The translations under genes and the position numbers were made by a program. The notes below the pieces were generated by a model. That model was not told the origin of the DNA, did not search any database, and saw only the letters and a list, made by a program, of their open reading frames with translations. From Ktedonobacteraceae bacterium (GTDB lineage: Bacteria > Chloroflexota > Ktedonobacteria > Ktedonobacterales > Ktedonobacteraceae): a DNA stretch of 64,000 nucleotides. Positions 51,333 to 60,401 of this stretch are shown here, piece after piece (position 1 is the stretch's first letter; the number at the start of each line of letters is the position of its first letter). The DNA lies in assembly GCA_035653615.1 (NCBI GenBank), contig DASRBN010000007.1, positions 115,599 to 179,598 of the forward strand, in the 5' to 3' direction.

Positions 51333-52874
51333 CTACGACGCAAGCTCTTCCGTCCCTGCCTGTAATGTGTATTGGAGAATGCCCACGAAAGAATCGAGCG
51401 TTTCACCACCGCTGACACGGATACGAGGAAGCTGGTAAGGGGTTTGCGCATCCTGGATGGCCGAAAATATCGAGAACGGATCGAGCGTGGCGCTCACATA
51501 GCCATCGTTATAAAGATCGGCCAGCACGATTTGTTGCTCGGCAACGGTATCATGATGAAATGGTTCGCCGGATGGATAGCAGAAGAATTGAATCGGCTGC
51601 CCAATTTGGGCTTCCAGCGTCGCTTTCGATTGCAGTAATTCTTGCTGCGTACTCGTCCAGGATGGGGGTTCGCCGATATTGACATGGTGTACGGTATGCG
51701 AAGCTACCTGCATACCGTCTTTCGCCAACGCGCGCACCTGCGGCCAGGTCATATAGTTTCCGCCGATCATCCCGGTAATGATATAAAAGACCCCGCGAAA
51801 ATGATGTGCCAGGAGTGCCGGTAATGCATCAGTATACATATCCTCATAACCATCATCAAAACTCAAGATCACCGGATGCTTTGGCAGCGCTTTGCCGTAG
51901 TAAAACGCATCGAATAACTCCGTCTGGGTAATGCTGGAATATCCGTTTTGCTGCAACCAGTTGAGTTGCGCGTTAAAATCGGTTGTCGTGACCGTCAGGT
52001 TGTAATCCAATACGTTCGTGGTTGGCTTGTTGGAGACATGATGATACATAAAGATGGGCATCAGCAATTTGACGGCAGGAGGCGTGGCAGGAACGAGTAT
52101 GGGCGCATCGAGGTCGCCGGGCCCCGCAACCAGCACACGCCAGTTACCCTTATATTGAATCAGCGCCAGCAAAGTATTCTTGAAGAGGCCTTGATTGAGA
52201 GCCAGATTGGATGGTGCGGAAAGTAATCCGGCAGGCGCAGTAGCATCAAGGGTCACTTGAAATGTTACAGCCGAAGCGTATTGCTGTGTCGTATCCGGGT
52301 CAAGCCAGGCATGCTGCGTTTGCGATGAGCCATGTGTATAGCTTATAAAATGTAAGGAGCCAAATTTGCTCTGTTCAAAATGCACGAAATCGTTCTCACC
52401 TTGCCACAAATCCTGCGCATCAGGCGATAACATTGACCACATCCCTGCCCAATCTTTCTGCATAAAATCATGCATAAACTGCTGTGCAGCTTGATTTACA
52501 AGCGGCCCGCGCGCATGAACTGCCTGCGAATGCAGCAGTGCAGATTTTAAATTTTTATGAGGCGAATTCGTCAATATAGCTTGAAGTACAAAACTGGCAA
52601 TCAACAAAGTTACGCCAAGAAATAGCGGTATCAGTCCCCGGAGGTAACGGGAAGAGCTTTTTTTTGATTCTCGCGGCATTGGCAACGTTTGTTGTTGCTC
52701 TATGGCTTGTGGCTGGAGCCGCATAGGAATGGTTGATTGGCGTTCGATCAATACGCGCCTGGTTATTACCGGCACAGCTAACGGATGCTCCCGGTTTTGC
52801 CGGGGTAGTGCATCGACATCCGGTTGGGTCATTTGCTGGTCTATGGATATTTGTGCTCGTGGTTCTGTAGTCAT
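51333..52874 (-). CDS. Membrane-anchored polysaccharide deacetylase
   Basis: The protein of about 513 residues has a polar N-terminal cytoplasmic part (about 1-75) and a membrane helix at about 83-105 (GLIPLFLGVTLLIASFVLQA). A region of unknown fold (about 115-265) follows, then a NodB-type carbohydrate esterase domain. NodB motif 1 is ILSFDDGYEDMY with the Asp pair, and motif 2 is SHTVHHVNI with the metal His residues. It would deacetylate peptidoglycan or exopolysaccharide outside the cell. I start at ATG 52874; the 56 codons upstream in frame look non-coding (Cys/Tyr-rich). AAGAGA lies 7 nt before it. Confidence 0.88.
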   Translation of the reverse strand: MTTEPRAQISIDQQMTQPDVDALPRQNREHPLAVPVITRRVLIERQSTIPMRLQPQAIEQQQTLPMPRESKKSSSRYLRGLIPLFLGVTLLIASFVLQAILTNSPHKNLKSALLHSQAVHARGPLVNQAAQQFMHDFMQKDWAGMWSMLSPDAQDLWQGENDFVHFEQSKFGSLHFISYTHGSSQTQHAWLDPDTTQQYASAVTFQVTLDATAPAGLLSAPSNLALNQGLFKNTLLALIQYKGNWRVLVAGPGDLDAPILVPATPPAVKLLMPIFMYHHVSNKPTTNVLDYNLTVTTTDFNAQLNWLQQNGYSSITQTELFDAFYYGKALPKHPVILSFDDGYEDMYTDALPALLAHHFRGVFYIITGMIGGNYMTWPQVRALAKDGMQVASHTVHHVNIGEPPSWTSTQQELLQSKATLEAQIGQPIQFFCYPSGEPFHHDTVAEQQIVLADLYNDGYVSATLDPFSIFSAIQDAQTPYQLPRIRVSGGETLDSFVGILQYTLQAGTEELAS

Positions 52875-53052
52875 GTTCGGTCTCTTATTAGCGAAAAAGA
52901 GATACTTGCAAATATATATACATATCCCTACCGTATAGTAAAACGCAGAGTTTGATAGGAAATCGCCTATTCTCCTTCCGTTATACGGGGTGACTACAAA
53001 ATATAGATACTGAACGAAAAGAAAACACTTTGCTGCTATCAAGAAGGTACGA

Positions 53053-53340
53053 TCAGTGAGTGGGACGCTCGATTAATATCGCGGATTGCGAGCCGGTGTT
53101 GTGGATGTTGACGATTTGCTGCATCTCGTCTGATATGCAGCCGAGGAGAAGTTTTATTTCCGCGTCGCGCTTTTGCAGGTCAAGCGCGCAAATAATGCCG
53201 GCCAGCGTCTGGACAGGCAAACTGCCTATCCAGACATCAATGCCATCGCCGGATCGCGTCCCCGATAGATACCCATAGTCCAATGGATAGCGCGGGTGAA
53301 CCGATCCTTTTTGGCGATCTAGTGCATTTGCCCTTGTCAT
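53053..53340 (-). pseudogene. Inorganic pyrophosphatase-like fragment, 5' end replaced
   Basis: The 95-residue frame resembles short pyrophosphatase-like proteins: HPRYPLDYGYLSGTRSGDGI, then DVWIGSLPVQTLAGIICALD and KLLLGCISDEMQQI. It joins the repeat at MTRANAL, the first residues being encoded by the 82-bp repeat at 53322-53403. Relatives have roughly 15-20 more residues at the N-terminus. The gene is therefore probably 5'-truncated by the repeat. It could still be translated from its ATG, but no Shine-Dalgarno is evident. The catalytic Asp set of full-size pyrophosphatases is incomplete. Confidence 0.6.
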
Positions 53341-53403
53341 GTTCGGGTCTGGCCCCTACACTCTCCCTATAGAGAAGCGGCAGGAACTGGACCTTTTCCC
53401 GGC
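53322..53403. repeat. 82-bp interspersed repeat, copy 2
   Basis: This copy matches 202-283 at 70 of 82 positions, in the same orientation. After 53403 the copies differ by a 6-bp insertion (TTCCCGG region) and then diverge. It supplies the start codon and first residues of the truncated pyrophosphatase-like frame. Confidence 0.7.
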
Positions 53404-53462
53404 TTCCCGGTGGGGATTTGAGGCCACAAGTTGATCAAATTGATGCCAGAAGTCCTCATTTC

Positions 53463-54530
53463 TCATGAATGTTGTTTGCGTCGCGCAATTATGCGATCGA
53501 TATAAGCCTTATCGAGTCCCATGGTTTCATAGACGATGCGATAAGCCTCGACGGCATCGGCATGGGAACGCGCCTCATTGAGCGCCTGGCGGTCAATCCT
53601 GGTAGCAAGGTCGTCGATGTAGGCCCATTGCAGTACCGAGCGCCGCACTGCTGCTATCTGATCCTCGGTATATGGATAGAGGTCGTAGCCGATACGCTGC
53701 CCCTGCGCGCCATAGTTCACATCTTGCAGTGTCATCGCCAGTTCCAGGGTCTGCATGAAGAAAGCCGCGCCGACCATGTTATCATCATCGAAGGTTCCCC
53801 AACCAGAATTGGCGTGTTGATGCCCCAGCTTACCTTCGCTATGCAAAAGCGCCGCGTATTCCGCCAGGTTCTCGCCATTCATAATCAGGTGCTGCCAGTC
53901 CATATTGACCTGCAAGCGCGAGGTATCGACCCCCAGGCGGCGCACGCGATCAATGGTATAGAGCGTGGCAGAGATGTTGCGCATCAGGATATTCATGGCC
54001 GGTTCGCTGTTCTTATGTTCCAGAAAGACGGTCACACCCCTGGAAGCCGCGTGGGCAACGACTTCTCCTACTCCTTCGACAAATAGATCCCAGGTGCGCG
54101 CATACTCACGCTGGAAATTGTAGTTGTACCCTTCGGCGCCCGGCCAGATAATAAAGTGCGCGCCCAACACAGCCGCGAGATCAACGCCACGTTTGAGTGT
54201 ATCGATACCCCGGCGCCGTAGAGCGGGATCGGGATTGATGAACGCTCCTAGCTTATAAGTAGGGTCGGGGTGCAGTCCGGCAGCGATGCAGTAGATATCC
54301 ATCGGCCCAAGTGCAGCCTTGATCGCCTCGACCGTATCCTCTGAAATCTCGCCCGGGTAGTGATATTCCAGCCCATCGACCAGGTCGGCAAGCCCATCGA
54401 CCACGCGCTTTGTGCGCGTCACCATATCCTCGTTGGTAACTTCAGGATGGTAGCCGGGTGGTACAAATCGCGTGACGTTCGGACCAAAAGCCCAGATACC
54501 GACACTGTTTTTAACGTAAGCGTTGTCCAT
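53463..54530 (-). CDS. Xylose-isomerase-like TIM-barrel sugar isomerase
   Basis: The protein of about 355 residues has an AP-endonuclease-2/xylose-isomerase type TIM barrel: VGIWAFGPNVTRFVPPGYHP at the start, then FIIWPGAEGYNYNFQREYAR, VFLEHKNSEPAMNI with a likely metal Glu, VNMDWQHLIM, and LGHQHANSGWGTFDDDN with His and Asp ligands. Such enzymes isomerise or epimerise ketoses or inositols; the substrate is not clear. I start at ATG 54530 with GGAGG 5 nt upstream. It is divergent from the SMP-30 gene, and the pair may share a sugar pathway. Confidence 0.85.
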   Translation of the reverse strand: MDNAYVKNSVGIWAFGPNVTRFVPPGYHPEVTNEDMVTRTKRVVDGLADLVDGLEYHYPGEISEDTVEAIKAALGPMDIYCIAAGLHPDPTYKLGAFINPDPALRRRGIDTLKRGVDLAAVLGAHFIIWPGAEGYNYNFQREYARTWDLFVEGVGEVVAHAASRGVTVFLEHKNSEPAMNILMRNISATLYTIDRVRRLGVDTSRLQVNMDWQHLIMNGENLAEYAALLHSEGKLGHQHANSGWGTFDDDNMVGAAFFMQTLELAMTLQDVNYGAQGQRIGYDLYPYTEDQIAAVRRSVLQWAYIDDLATRIDRQALNEARSHADAVEAYRIVYETMGLDKAYIDRIIARRKQHS

Positions 54531-54739
54531 ATGTTCCTCCATCATCTCTTGTTGGGATTGACGCTATGTTGCTTTCGTATTCTATCACGCATTCTCATAA
54601 GATGAAGCCCATTCCTTGCCACTCCCATTGCTAACATCATAGAATGAGGTGTTCTTAACCGCAAGCGTCTTCGTGTAATTGGTTAGCTTTATCAAAGGAA
54701 AACCTGTAATTTCTATTTCCGCAGTAGAAAGGACAAACC

Positions 54740-55714
54740 ATGAGCAGCGAAGCAGTTCCTATCAAAGCATTCCGGCTTGAACTCAGTGATTTGACCTTTA
54801 CCGGGCATGACCTTGTAAGGCCCGAATCCGTCCTTTGTCAGCCCGATGGCACGCTCTGGGTATCAGATGGGCGGGGAGGCGTTACGCGCATTCATCCAGA
54901 TGGGAGCCAGCAGTTTTTTGGTGGGATGGGCGGCGAGCCAAATGGCCTGGCGATGTCCGCGGATGGTACGCTCTATGTTGCGAATATTGGCACCGGCACC
55001 ATCCAGAGGCTGCGACCCGACGGCCAGGTTGAAGAATTTCTGACGGAGGTCGATGGGGTCAAACTTACCTGTGCGGACTTTATCTTTATCGACAGCAAAA
55101 ATCGCTTCTGGATAGCATGCTCAACCCGCGAATCTCACTGGTGGCCCGCGGCAGCGAACCCCCGCCCGGATGGCTACATTGTCTTGCTCGACGAAAAAGG
55201 TCCGCGCATTGTCAGAGACGACATTTATTTCACCAACGAGATTCGCCTGGATGCCAAAGAAGAATATCTCTACGTCGCCGAAACAATGCAGAGCCGCATC
55301 CTCCGCTTCCGCGTCCAGCCTGATGGAAGTCTGACTGATAAAGAGGTATTCGGCCCGGATGGACTTGGCGTAGGAGCATTCATCGACGGCTTCGCTTTTG
55401 ATAGCCAGCAGAACATCTGGCTCACAACCATTCTTCGTAACGGCGTTGGCATCATTACCCCGGATGGCGATTACCATGTCGTCTTCGAGGAGGCGAACGA
55501 TGAACTTTTGGCAGGTTATAACGAGAAATTTGCTTCTGGTACTGCCCAGCCTACCGATTTGCTGGCAACCGCCGGCAAGACCCTGCAATTGATAACCAGC
55601 GTCAACTTCGGTGGCCCTGATTTACGCACTGTTTATATCGGTTCGCTGGCGATGAGTACCTTGCCTACCTTCCGCTCGCCGGTTCCTGGATTACCTATGA
55701 GCCATTGGAAATAG
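54740..55714 (+). CDS. SMP-30/gluconolactonase-like enzyme
   Basis: The 324-residue protein has the SMP-30/gluconolactonase/LRE propeller pattern: PESVLCQPDGTLWVSDGRGG, MGGEPNGLAMSADGTLYVAN, DFIFIDSKNRFWIACST and FTNEIRLDAKEEYLYVAETM with the conserved Asn for calcium or zinc. Such proteins hydrolyse aldonolactones or organophosphates. No signal peptide is present, so it is cytoplasmic. It stands back to back with the TIM-barrel isomerase, 209 bp apart, and converges on the ABC-2 permease gene. Confidence 0.87.
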   Translation: MSSEAVPIKAFRLELSDLTFTGHDLVRPESVLCQPDGTLWVSDGRGGVTRIHPDGSQQFFGGMGGEPNGLAMSADGTLYVANIGTGTIQRLRPDGQVEEFLTEVDGVKLTCADFIFIDSKNRFWIACSTRESHWWPAAANPRPDGYIVLLDEKGPRIVRDDIYFTNEIRLDAKEEYLYVAETMQSRILRFRVQPDGSLTDKEVFGPDGLGVGAFIDGFAFDSQQNIWLTTILRNGVGIITPDGDYHVVFEEANDELLAGYNEKFASGTAQPTDLLATAGKTLQLITSVNFGGPDLRTVYIGSLAMSTLPTFRSPVPGLPMSHWK

Positions 55715-55742
55715 GCTGGATCAGCGAACGGAAATAATCTCT

Positions 55743-57179
55743 TCACCGGCCAAATGCCAGCTTCATCACCTGCCCTAGACCTGGCCGCTGCCCGTACATC
55801 AAAACTCCTACCCGGTACAGGCGGGCGGCAAACCAGGCGCAGGCCAGGATAGCAACCAGCAACAACGTGATCGACACAACGACCTCCCACCAGGCAACTG
55901 TGCCTACAGCGACACGTACCAGTATCAACATCGGAGACCAGAGCGGAACATATGACAGCGCCTTCACCCAGGTCGCATTAGGAGAAGAGAGACTGAAAAC
56001 GACCAGAATCCAGCCGGTAATGATCAGAATCATAGGAAGCATGATCGCGTTTTGCACCTCATCCTGCCGTCTGATGGTTGCGCTCAGTCCTGCCGCCAGA
56101 GTGGCATAGAGGAAGAACGCCAACAGGATGCAGATCAAGAAGAGGAGGTAGTAGGGGATGGATATGCTGGTAAGATACTGGCCGAAGCCTCCCGCGTTCG
56201 CGCCGAGCAGTGCGTCCTGCAGAGGGGCTTGCAGAAGGAGCGCCCCGATGCCAACCACCACCAGGCACGCCATCTGGGTCAGGCACGCCGCCCCGATGCC
56301 TATAATCTTGCCGGCCAGCAACTGGAATGGGGTTGCGGCATTCACCAGAATTTCCATAATGCGATTGCTTTTCTCTTCAGCCACTCCCGACGCGACAATA
56401 TTGATATACAGCGAGATACAGGTATAGATCAGGAGGGGACCGGCAAAGGCGAGGATATATTCGGCGACAATTTGATTCGTCGAACGTGTATTCTGGCCCT
56501 GCTGGCTATATACCGTCGTCAAGCTGGGAGATGCGACCAGATCATGTATCTGAGCTGGTGTAAGGCCCTGGCGATAAGCAACATCCAGAAAATTGAGCTG
56601 CTGGGTCAGCGTCTGAATATTGGACAGGTTAGGGTCGTTGTTTGGATCGGTATCGGTATCATAGATAAACTGGAGATTCCCCTGTGTGGAACGAGTAAGT
56701 ACGAGCAGGATATCTAATTTGCCATGTTTGACCTGGCTTTGCAAATTGTCCAGAGAGGTTGGTGACTGGACACTAATCGTATAGGGAGCATTACTTCCGG
56801 TATTTGTCCCGTTCAGTTCTGAATTGATATCCGAGATCAGCATCGTCTCATTCATGCCAGCAATCATACCGGCTTCATTCACCACGACGACCTGGGTTTG
56901 CGGGCCTGGACTCGCAGTAAGACGCTGCACTAGCTGCATAATCGTAGGGACGAAAGCGGCAACAAACACAATGATCAGGAGAAGAATGCTCATAATGATG
57001 AAACTTCGTTGAGTGATGCGATTTTTATATTCGCGCCCAGTAATCAGGCGGATATTGCGCCAGTTATGGAGCGAGGCGGCACCGCTCGTGCTGACGACCA
57101 CTGATGTACGGCCCTGTTCTGGAGAGTTTTGCGAGGGCATCTCTCTGTCTGGCGTAACAACTGCTTTCTTTGGCATCAT
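55743..57179 (-). CDS. ABC-2 type exporter permease (NatB-like)
   Basis: The 478-residue protein has a long cytoplasmic start (1-60), a membrane helix near 65-85 (FIIMSILLLIIVFVAAFVPT), an extracytoplasmic region of about 150 residues, and then five further helices from about 240 to 460. The segment ASGVAEEKSNRIMEILVNAA is the NatB/ABC-2 signature. It works with the ATPase encoded 15 bp upstream, probably in export of a small molecule, ion or antibiotic. Confidence 0.9.
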   Translation of the reverse strand: MMPKKAVVTPDREMPSQNSPEQGRTSVVVSTSGAASLHNWRNIRLITGREYKNRITQRSFIIMSILLLIIVFVAAFVPTIMQLVQRLTASPGPQTQVVVVNEAGMIAGMNETMLISDINSELNGTNTGSNAPYTISVQSPTSLDNLQSQVKHGKLDILLVLTRSTQGNLQFIYDTDTDPNNDPNLSNIQTLTQQLNFLDVAYRQGLTPAQIHDLVASPSLTTVYSQQGQNTRSTNQIVAEYILAFAGPLLIYTCISLYINIVASGVAEEKSNRIMEILVNAATPFQLLAGKIIGIGAACLTQMACLVVVGIGALLLQAPLQDALLGANAGGFGQYLTSISIPYYLLFLICILLAFFLYATLAAGLSATIRRQDEVQNAIMLPMILIITGWILVVFSLSSPNATWVKALSYVPLWSPMLILVRVAVGTVAWWEVVVSITLLLVAILACAWFAARLYRVGVLMYGQRPGLGQVMKLAFGR

Positions 57180-57194
57180 GGCAATCCTCTTTCT

Positions 57195-58133
57195 CTATGC
57201 TGAAAGCGCGGAAGAAGGCGCATCTGGCAGGGAGACCGCGCCAACTTTCTCAATGAAGATATCGGTCAGTGATGACTCGGCCAGCTCAAAACGGCTGATG
57301 ATTCCGCCGTGTTCTAGCGCAGCCTCCACAATCACATTAGGATTGAGATCGGACTGAATATGCATTTCGATATAATCCTCCCGGCGCTTTATGAACTGCA
57401 CGCCCGAAAGCTGTTCAAGCCAGTTCGCCTCTGGATCGTTATCGAGTTTGAGCCGCGCTACATTACGTCCATGCTGGCGTTTGACTTCACGCACGCTACC
57501 CTGAACAATGCTCTGCCCCTTATTGATAATCACAATATCCTGGCACAGTTCCTCGGCCTGCTCCAGCTGGTGCGTGGAGAAAATGATCGTCTTTCCACGG
57601 CGGTGCATCTCCAGAAACGCCTCTTTCAGCACATTCGCGTTGACCGGGTCCAGGCCGCTAAACGGCTCATCCATGACCAGGATCGTTGGATCATGCAGGA
57701 TAGTCGCCAGAAACTGTATCTTCTGCTGATTGCCTTTGGACAGTTCTTCGATCTTCTTTTTGCGATTCACATTGATTTGAAATCGTTCGAGCCATTCGGT
57801 CAATTCTTTCTCAGCATCCTGCTTTGATAAGCCATTCAGCCGCGCCAGGAAGAGCAGTTGTTCATCCACCTGCATTTTTGGATAGAGTCCGCGCTCCTCC
57901 GGCAGGTAGCCAAAGGAGCGACGCGGCACCTCGCCCACCGGAGTGTCATTCCAGGTGATAGAGCCACTATCGGGGCGCAAAATATCCAGAATCATGCGCA
58001 TCGTCGTCGTCTTCCCCGCGCCATTTGCCCCCAGAAAGCCAAAGATCACTCCCGCTCGCACTTCCATCGAGAGATCTTTGATGGCCTGGAACGAGCCAAA
58101 CCATTTGTTAATGTGTTCAACTTGAAGACCCAT
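57195..58133 (-). CDS. ABC-2 type exporter ATPase (NatA-like)
   Basis: The 312-residue ATPase has Walker A GANGAGKTTTMRM, signature LSKGNQQKIQFLATIL, Walker B ILVMDEPFSGLDP and the switch His in FSTHQLEQAEEL. A C-terminal extension (about 215-312) is typical of NatA/DrrA-type exporters. AAGGAGTGAGG gives the start. An extended -10 promoter lies at 58203-58211. The divergent kinase/regulator genes are a natural candidate for its control, by analogy with other two-component and ABC pairs. Confidence 0.93.
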   Translation of the reverse strand: MGLQVEHINKWFGSFQAIKDLSMEVRAGVIFGFLGANGAGKTTTMRMILDILRPDSGSITWNDTPVGEVPRRSFGYLPEERGLYPKMQVDEQLLFLARLNGLSKQDAEKELTEWLERFQINVNRKKKIEELSKGNQQKIQFLATILHDPTILVMDEPFSGLDPVNANVLKEAFLEMHRRGKTIIFSTHQLEQAEELCQDIVIINKGQSIVQGSVREVKRQHGRNVARLKLDNDPEANWLEQLSGVQFIKRREDYIEMHIQSDLNPNVIVEAALEHGGIISRFELAESSLTDIFIEKVGAVSLPDAPSSALSA

Positions 58134-58202
58134 AGAAATACCTCACTCCTTGTGCTGCCATTCGTATCTCGCTCGCACTACTTCACCGGCTTCCCTATGC
58201 TG

Positions 58203-58211
58203 AGTATAGCA
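58203..58211 (-). promoter_or_regulatory. Extended -10 promoter of ABC-2 operon
   Basis: On the minus strand TGCTATACT forms an extended -10 element. Transcription would start near 58196, 63 bp before the ATPase start. Confidence 0.5.
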
Positions 58212-58394
58212 CCCTGAGTGGCACGCTGCCTGTCCCACCAGTCACAAATTCCGGTCCTATTTCTACCCCTGACTGCTATGACCCCAGTCACGGATCTTCT
58301 CGCCAGACCTATGACCGCAGACACTGGCGAGCGAGAAAGCCTTAAGGTATACTACAGAAAACAGGCGCATCTCTAAAAGTTGGTAGGCCTATCC

Positions 58395-59666
58395 ATGAAA
58401 TTCAAGCAAGGGCAGAACATCCAATTACCGTCGATCCCATTACTCAGCTGGTATCTGCGGTGGATCCCCTGGGTCATCACCGGTTGCGTTTGCGTGGGCT
58501 ACTTCTCTGGAGTCTTGACGACGCAGCCTCTTACTCTGCTGAGATTGTTTCTGCTCACGGGAATCTACGGGACCTGGCTCGCGATCTACCATCTCGGAAT
58601 ACAACGGTTCAAGGTCCATCCCCGTGCAGGCTTCGTGTTGGCCCTGGTCTGCCTGGCTTGCTCCTCCCAATTCATCCTCTTACCAGACACGAACACCGAT
58701 TGGCTCCCATTGCTACCAGTCATTACCGCAGGCTTGACGGTAATGATCAAACCCCGCTCTCTCAGTCTGCTTGTGGCAGGCCTCCTCTGCTTGAGTTCCT
58801 ACCTGGCGATCCGCCTCATCGTTCCAGACTGGGATATCAGCAGCCAGATAGGCCTCCTGCTTGCCTTTCTCACCATCTATGGATACGCGGCGATCATTAG
58901 CGAACTCACGATAGCCCACATAGCGCTGGAAGGCTCGAACGCCAGGCTCGCAGCGGCCCACATGCAATTGAAGGAGTACAGCACCCAGGTAGAGGAACTC
59001 TCGATTATACGCGAGCGCAACCGGATTGCCCGCGAGATTCATGACACGCTTGGCCACGCTCTGACGCTCCTCTCGGTCCAGCTGGAAACGGCCACGCAGC
59101 TCGAAGCGCGTAGTGATCCCCGCCTGCATGAGGAACTGCTGCAGGCACGACAGGTGGCGAAAGCCTGCCTGACAGAAGTTCGTCAATCTGTCGAGGCGCT
59201 CCGACCCGATGAAGCCTCCGTAGGGTCATTGCAGGAGCAACTGCGGCAGCTGGCGGCAGAATTTGAAGCCACCTGCCGCCAGACTCGCATCACACTCGAT
59301 CTGGAAGAGGCGACGCATCCTCTGAATCCAGAATTGTGCCTGACCCTCTACCGCTGCGCGCAGGAAGCGCTGACCAATATTCGCAAGCATGCGGGCGCTA
59401 CCAAGGTGCTATTGCGCCTCTCCACGAGCGATGAACAAGAAGAACAGGTGGAACTGACCGTACTGGACAACGGGCAGGGCTGCCCGCCGGAGGATGGACA
59501 ACGACCGACTGGATTCGGACTGAGAGGTATGCGCGAGCGCGTCGCGCTACTGGATGGAACGCTACGGGCTGGCCCCGAACCGGGACATGGCTGGCGCGTC
59601 GAAGTGGTACTTCCGCTCAAAATGCGGGAACAGGCAGCGGTACGCGCGACCAGGGAGAAGGTCTAG
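58395..59666 (+). CDS. Membrane sensor histidine kinase (HisKA_3)
   Basis: The protein of about 423 residues has a membrane domain of five or six helices between about 20 and 175 and almost no external loops, which suggests sensing within the membrane. A short coiled-coil follows, then HisKA_3 with the His in AREIHDTLGHALTLL and an ATPase with VLDNGQGCPPE and GLRGMRERVALLDG. I start at ATG 58395; TTG 58380 is an alternative. The regulator gene follows after 2 bp. It resembles the DesK/YvfT type kinases that often control a neighbouring ABC exporter. Confidence 0.9.
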   Translation: MKFKQGQNIQLPSIPLLSWYLRWIPWVITGCVCVGYFSGVLTTQPLTLLRLFLLTGIYGTWLAIYHLGIQRFKVHPRAGFVLALVCLACSSQFILLPDTNTDWLPLLPVITAGLTVMIKPRSLSLLVAGLLCLSSYLAIRLIVPDWDISSQIGLLLAFLTIYGYAAIISELTIAHIALEGSNARLAAAHMQLKEYSTQVEELSIIRERNRIAREIHDTLGHALTLLSVQLETATQLEARSDPRLHEELLQARQVAKACLTEVRQSVEALRPDEASVGSLQEQLRQLAAEFEATCRQTRITLDLEEATHPLNPELCLTLYRCAQEALTNIRKHAGATKVLLRLSTSDEQEEQVELTVLDNGQGCPPEDGQRPTGFGLRGMRERVALLDGTLRAGPEPGHGWRVEVVLPLKMREQAAVRATREKV

Positions 59667-59668
59667 CT

Positions 59669-60364
59669 ATGGCAGAGCGTCTTCGTGTGCTGATTGTGGA
59701 TGACCAGCGCCTGCTGTGCGAAGGCTTTCGCAAGTTGATTGAACTGGAGCCAGACCTGGAGGTGGTAGGCATGGCCAGCGATGGTGAGGAAGCGCTGACT
59801 ATGATCGAACACCTCCGCGCTGAGCGAAAGGCACCCGATGTGGTGCTGATGGATGTGCGCATGCCGCGTCTAGATGGCATTGCCGCGACGCGTGCCATCC
59901 TCGAGCGCTGGCCCGGGATCCGCGTGGTCATCCTGACGACCTTCGATGATCGAGAGCTGATCCAGGCCGGTCTGCAAGCGGGGGCTCAGGGCTATATGCT
60001 CAAAGACATCACTGCCGAGCAGCTCGCCACAACTATCCGGGTAGTCGCACAGGGTCAGGTCCTGCTGCATCCAGACGTTGCGCACAAAGTCCTTGCCTCC
60101 TTTTCCTCGCCCTCCATCGAACCCGTAGTGACTACTCCTGCCGCGTCTGCATTCGCGGGCGCGAGCGAGCTTTTGCCATTGACCGAGCGCGAACGGGAGA
60201 TTCTGGCCTTGCTTGCGCGTGGAGCTTCCAACCGCGAGATTAGTGAGACCCTTTACATTGCCAGCGGCACCGTCAAGAACCACCTCAGCAACATCCTTGG
60301 CAAGCTAGGCGTGCGCGACCGGACCCAGGCCGCTCTGAAAGCCAGGGAACTCGGCTTGCTGTAG
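59669..60364 (+). CDS. NarL-type response regulator
   Basis: The 231-residue protein has a receiver with Asp62 (DVVLMDVRMPRLDG), the acidic pair IVDDQ and ILTTFDDREL. A LuxR-type DNA-binding domain follows at about 165-225 (LTEREREILALLARGASNRE, then ISETLYIASGTVKNHL). It is translationally coupled to the kinase gene 2 bp upstream. Likely targets include the divergent ABC-2 operon and its own promoter, by position only. Confidence 0.93.
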   Translation: MAERLRVLIVDDQRLLCEGFRKLIELEPDLEVVGMASDGEEALTMIEHLRAERKAPDVVLMDVRMPRLDGIAATRAILERWPGIRVVILTTFDDRELIQAGLQAGAQGYMLKDITAEQLATTIRVVAQGQVLLHPDVAHKVLASFSSPSIEPVVTTPAASAFAGASELLPLTEREREILALLARGASNREISETLYIASGTVKNHLSNILGKLGVRDRTQAALKARELGLL

Positions 60365-60401
60365 ATTTTGTGCTGCATATTCGAAAGACACAGAAGAATA
60401 T

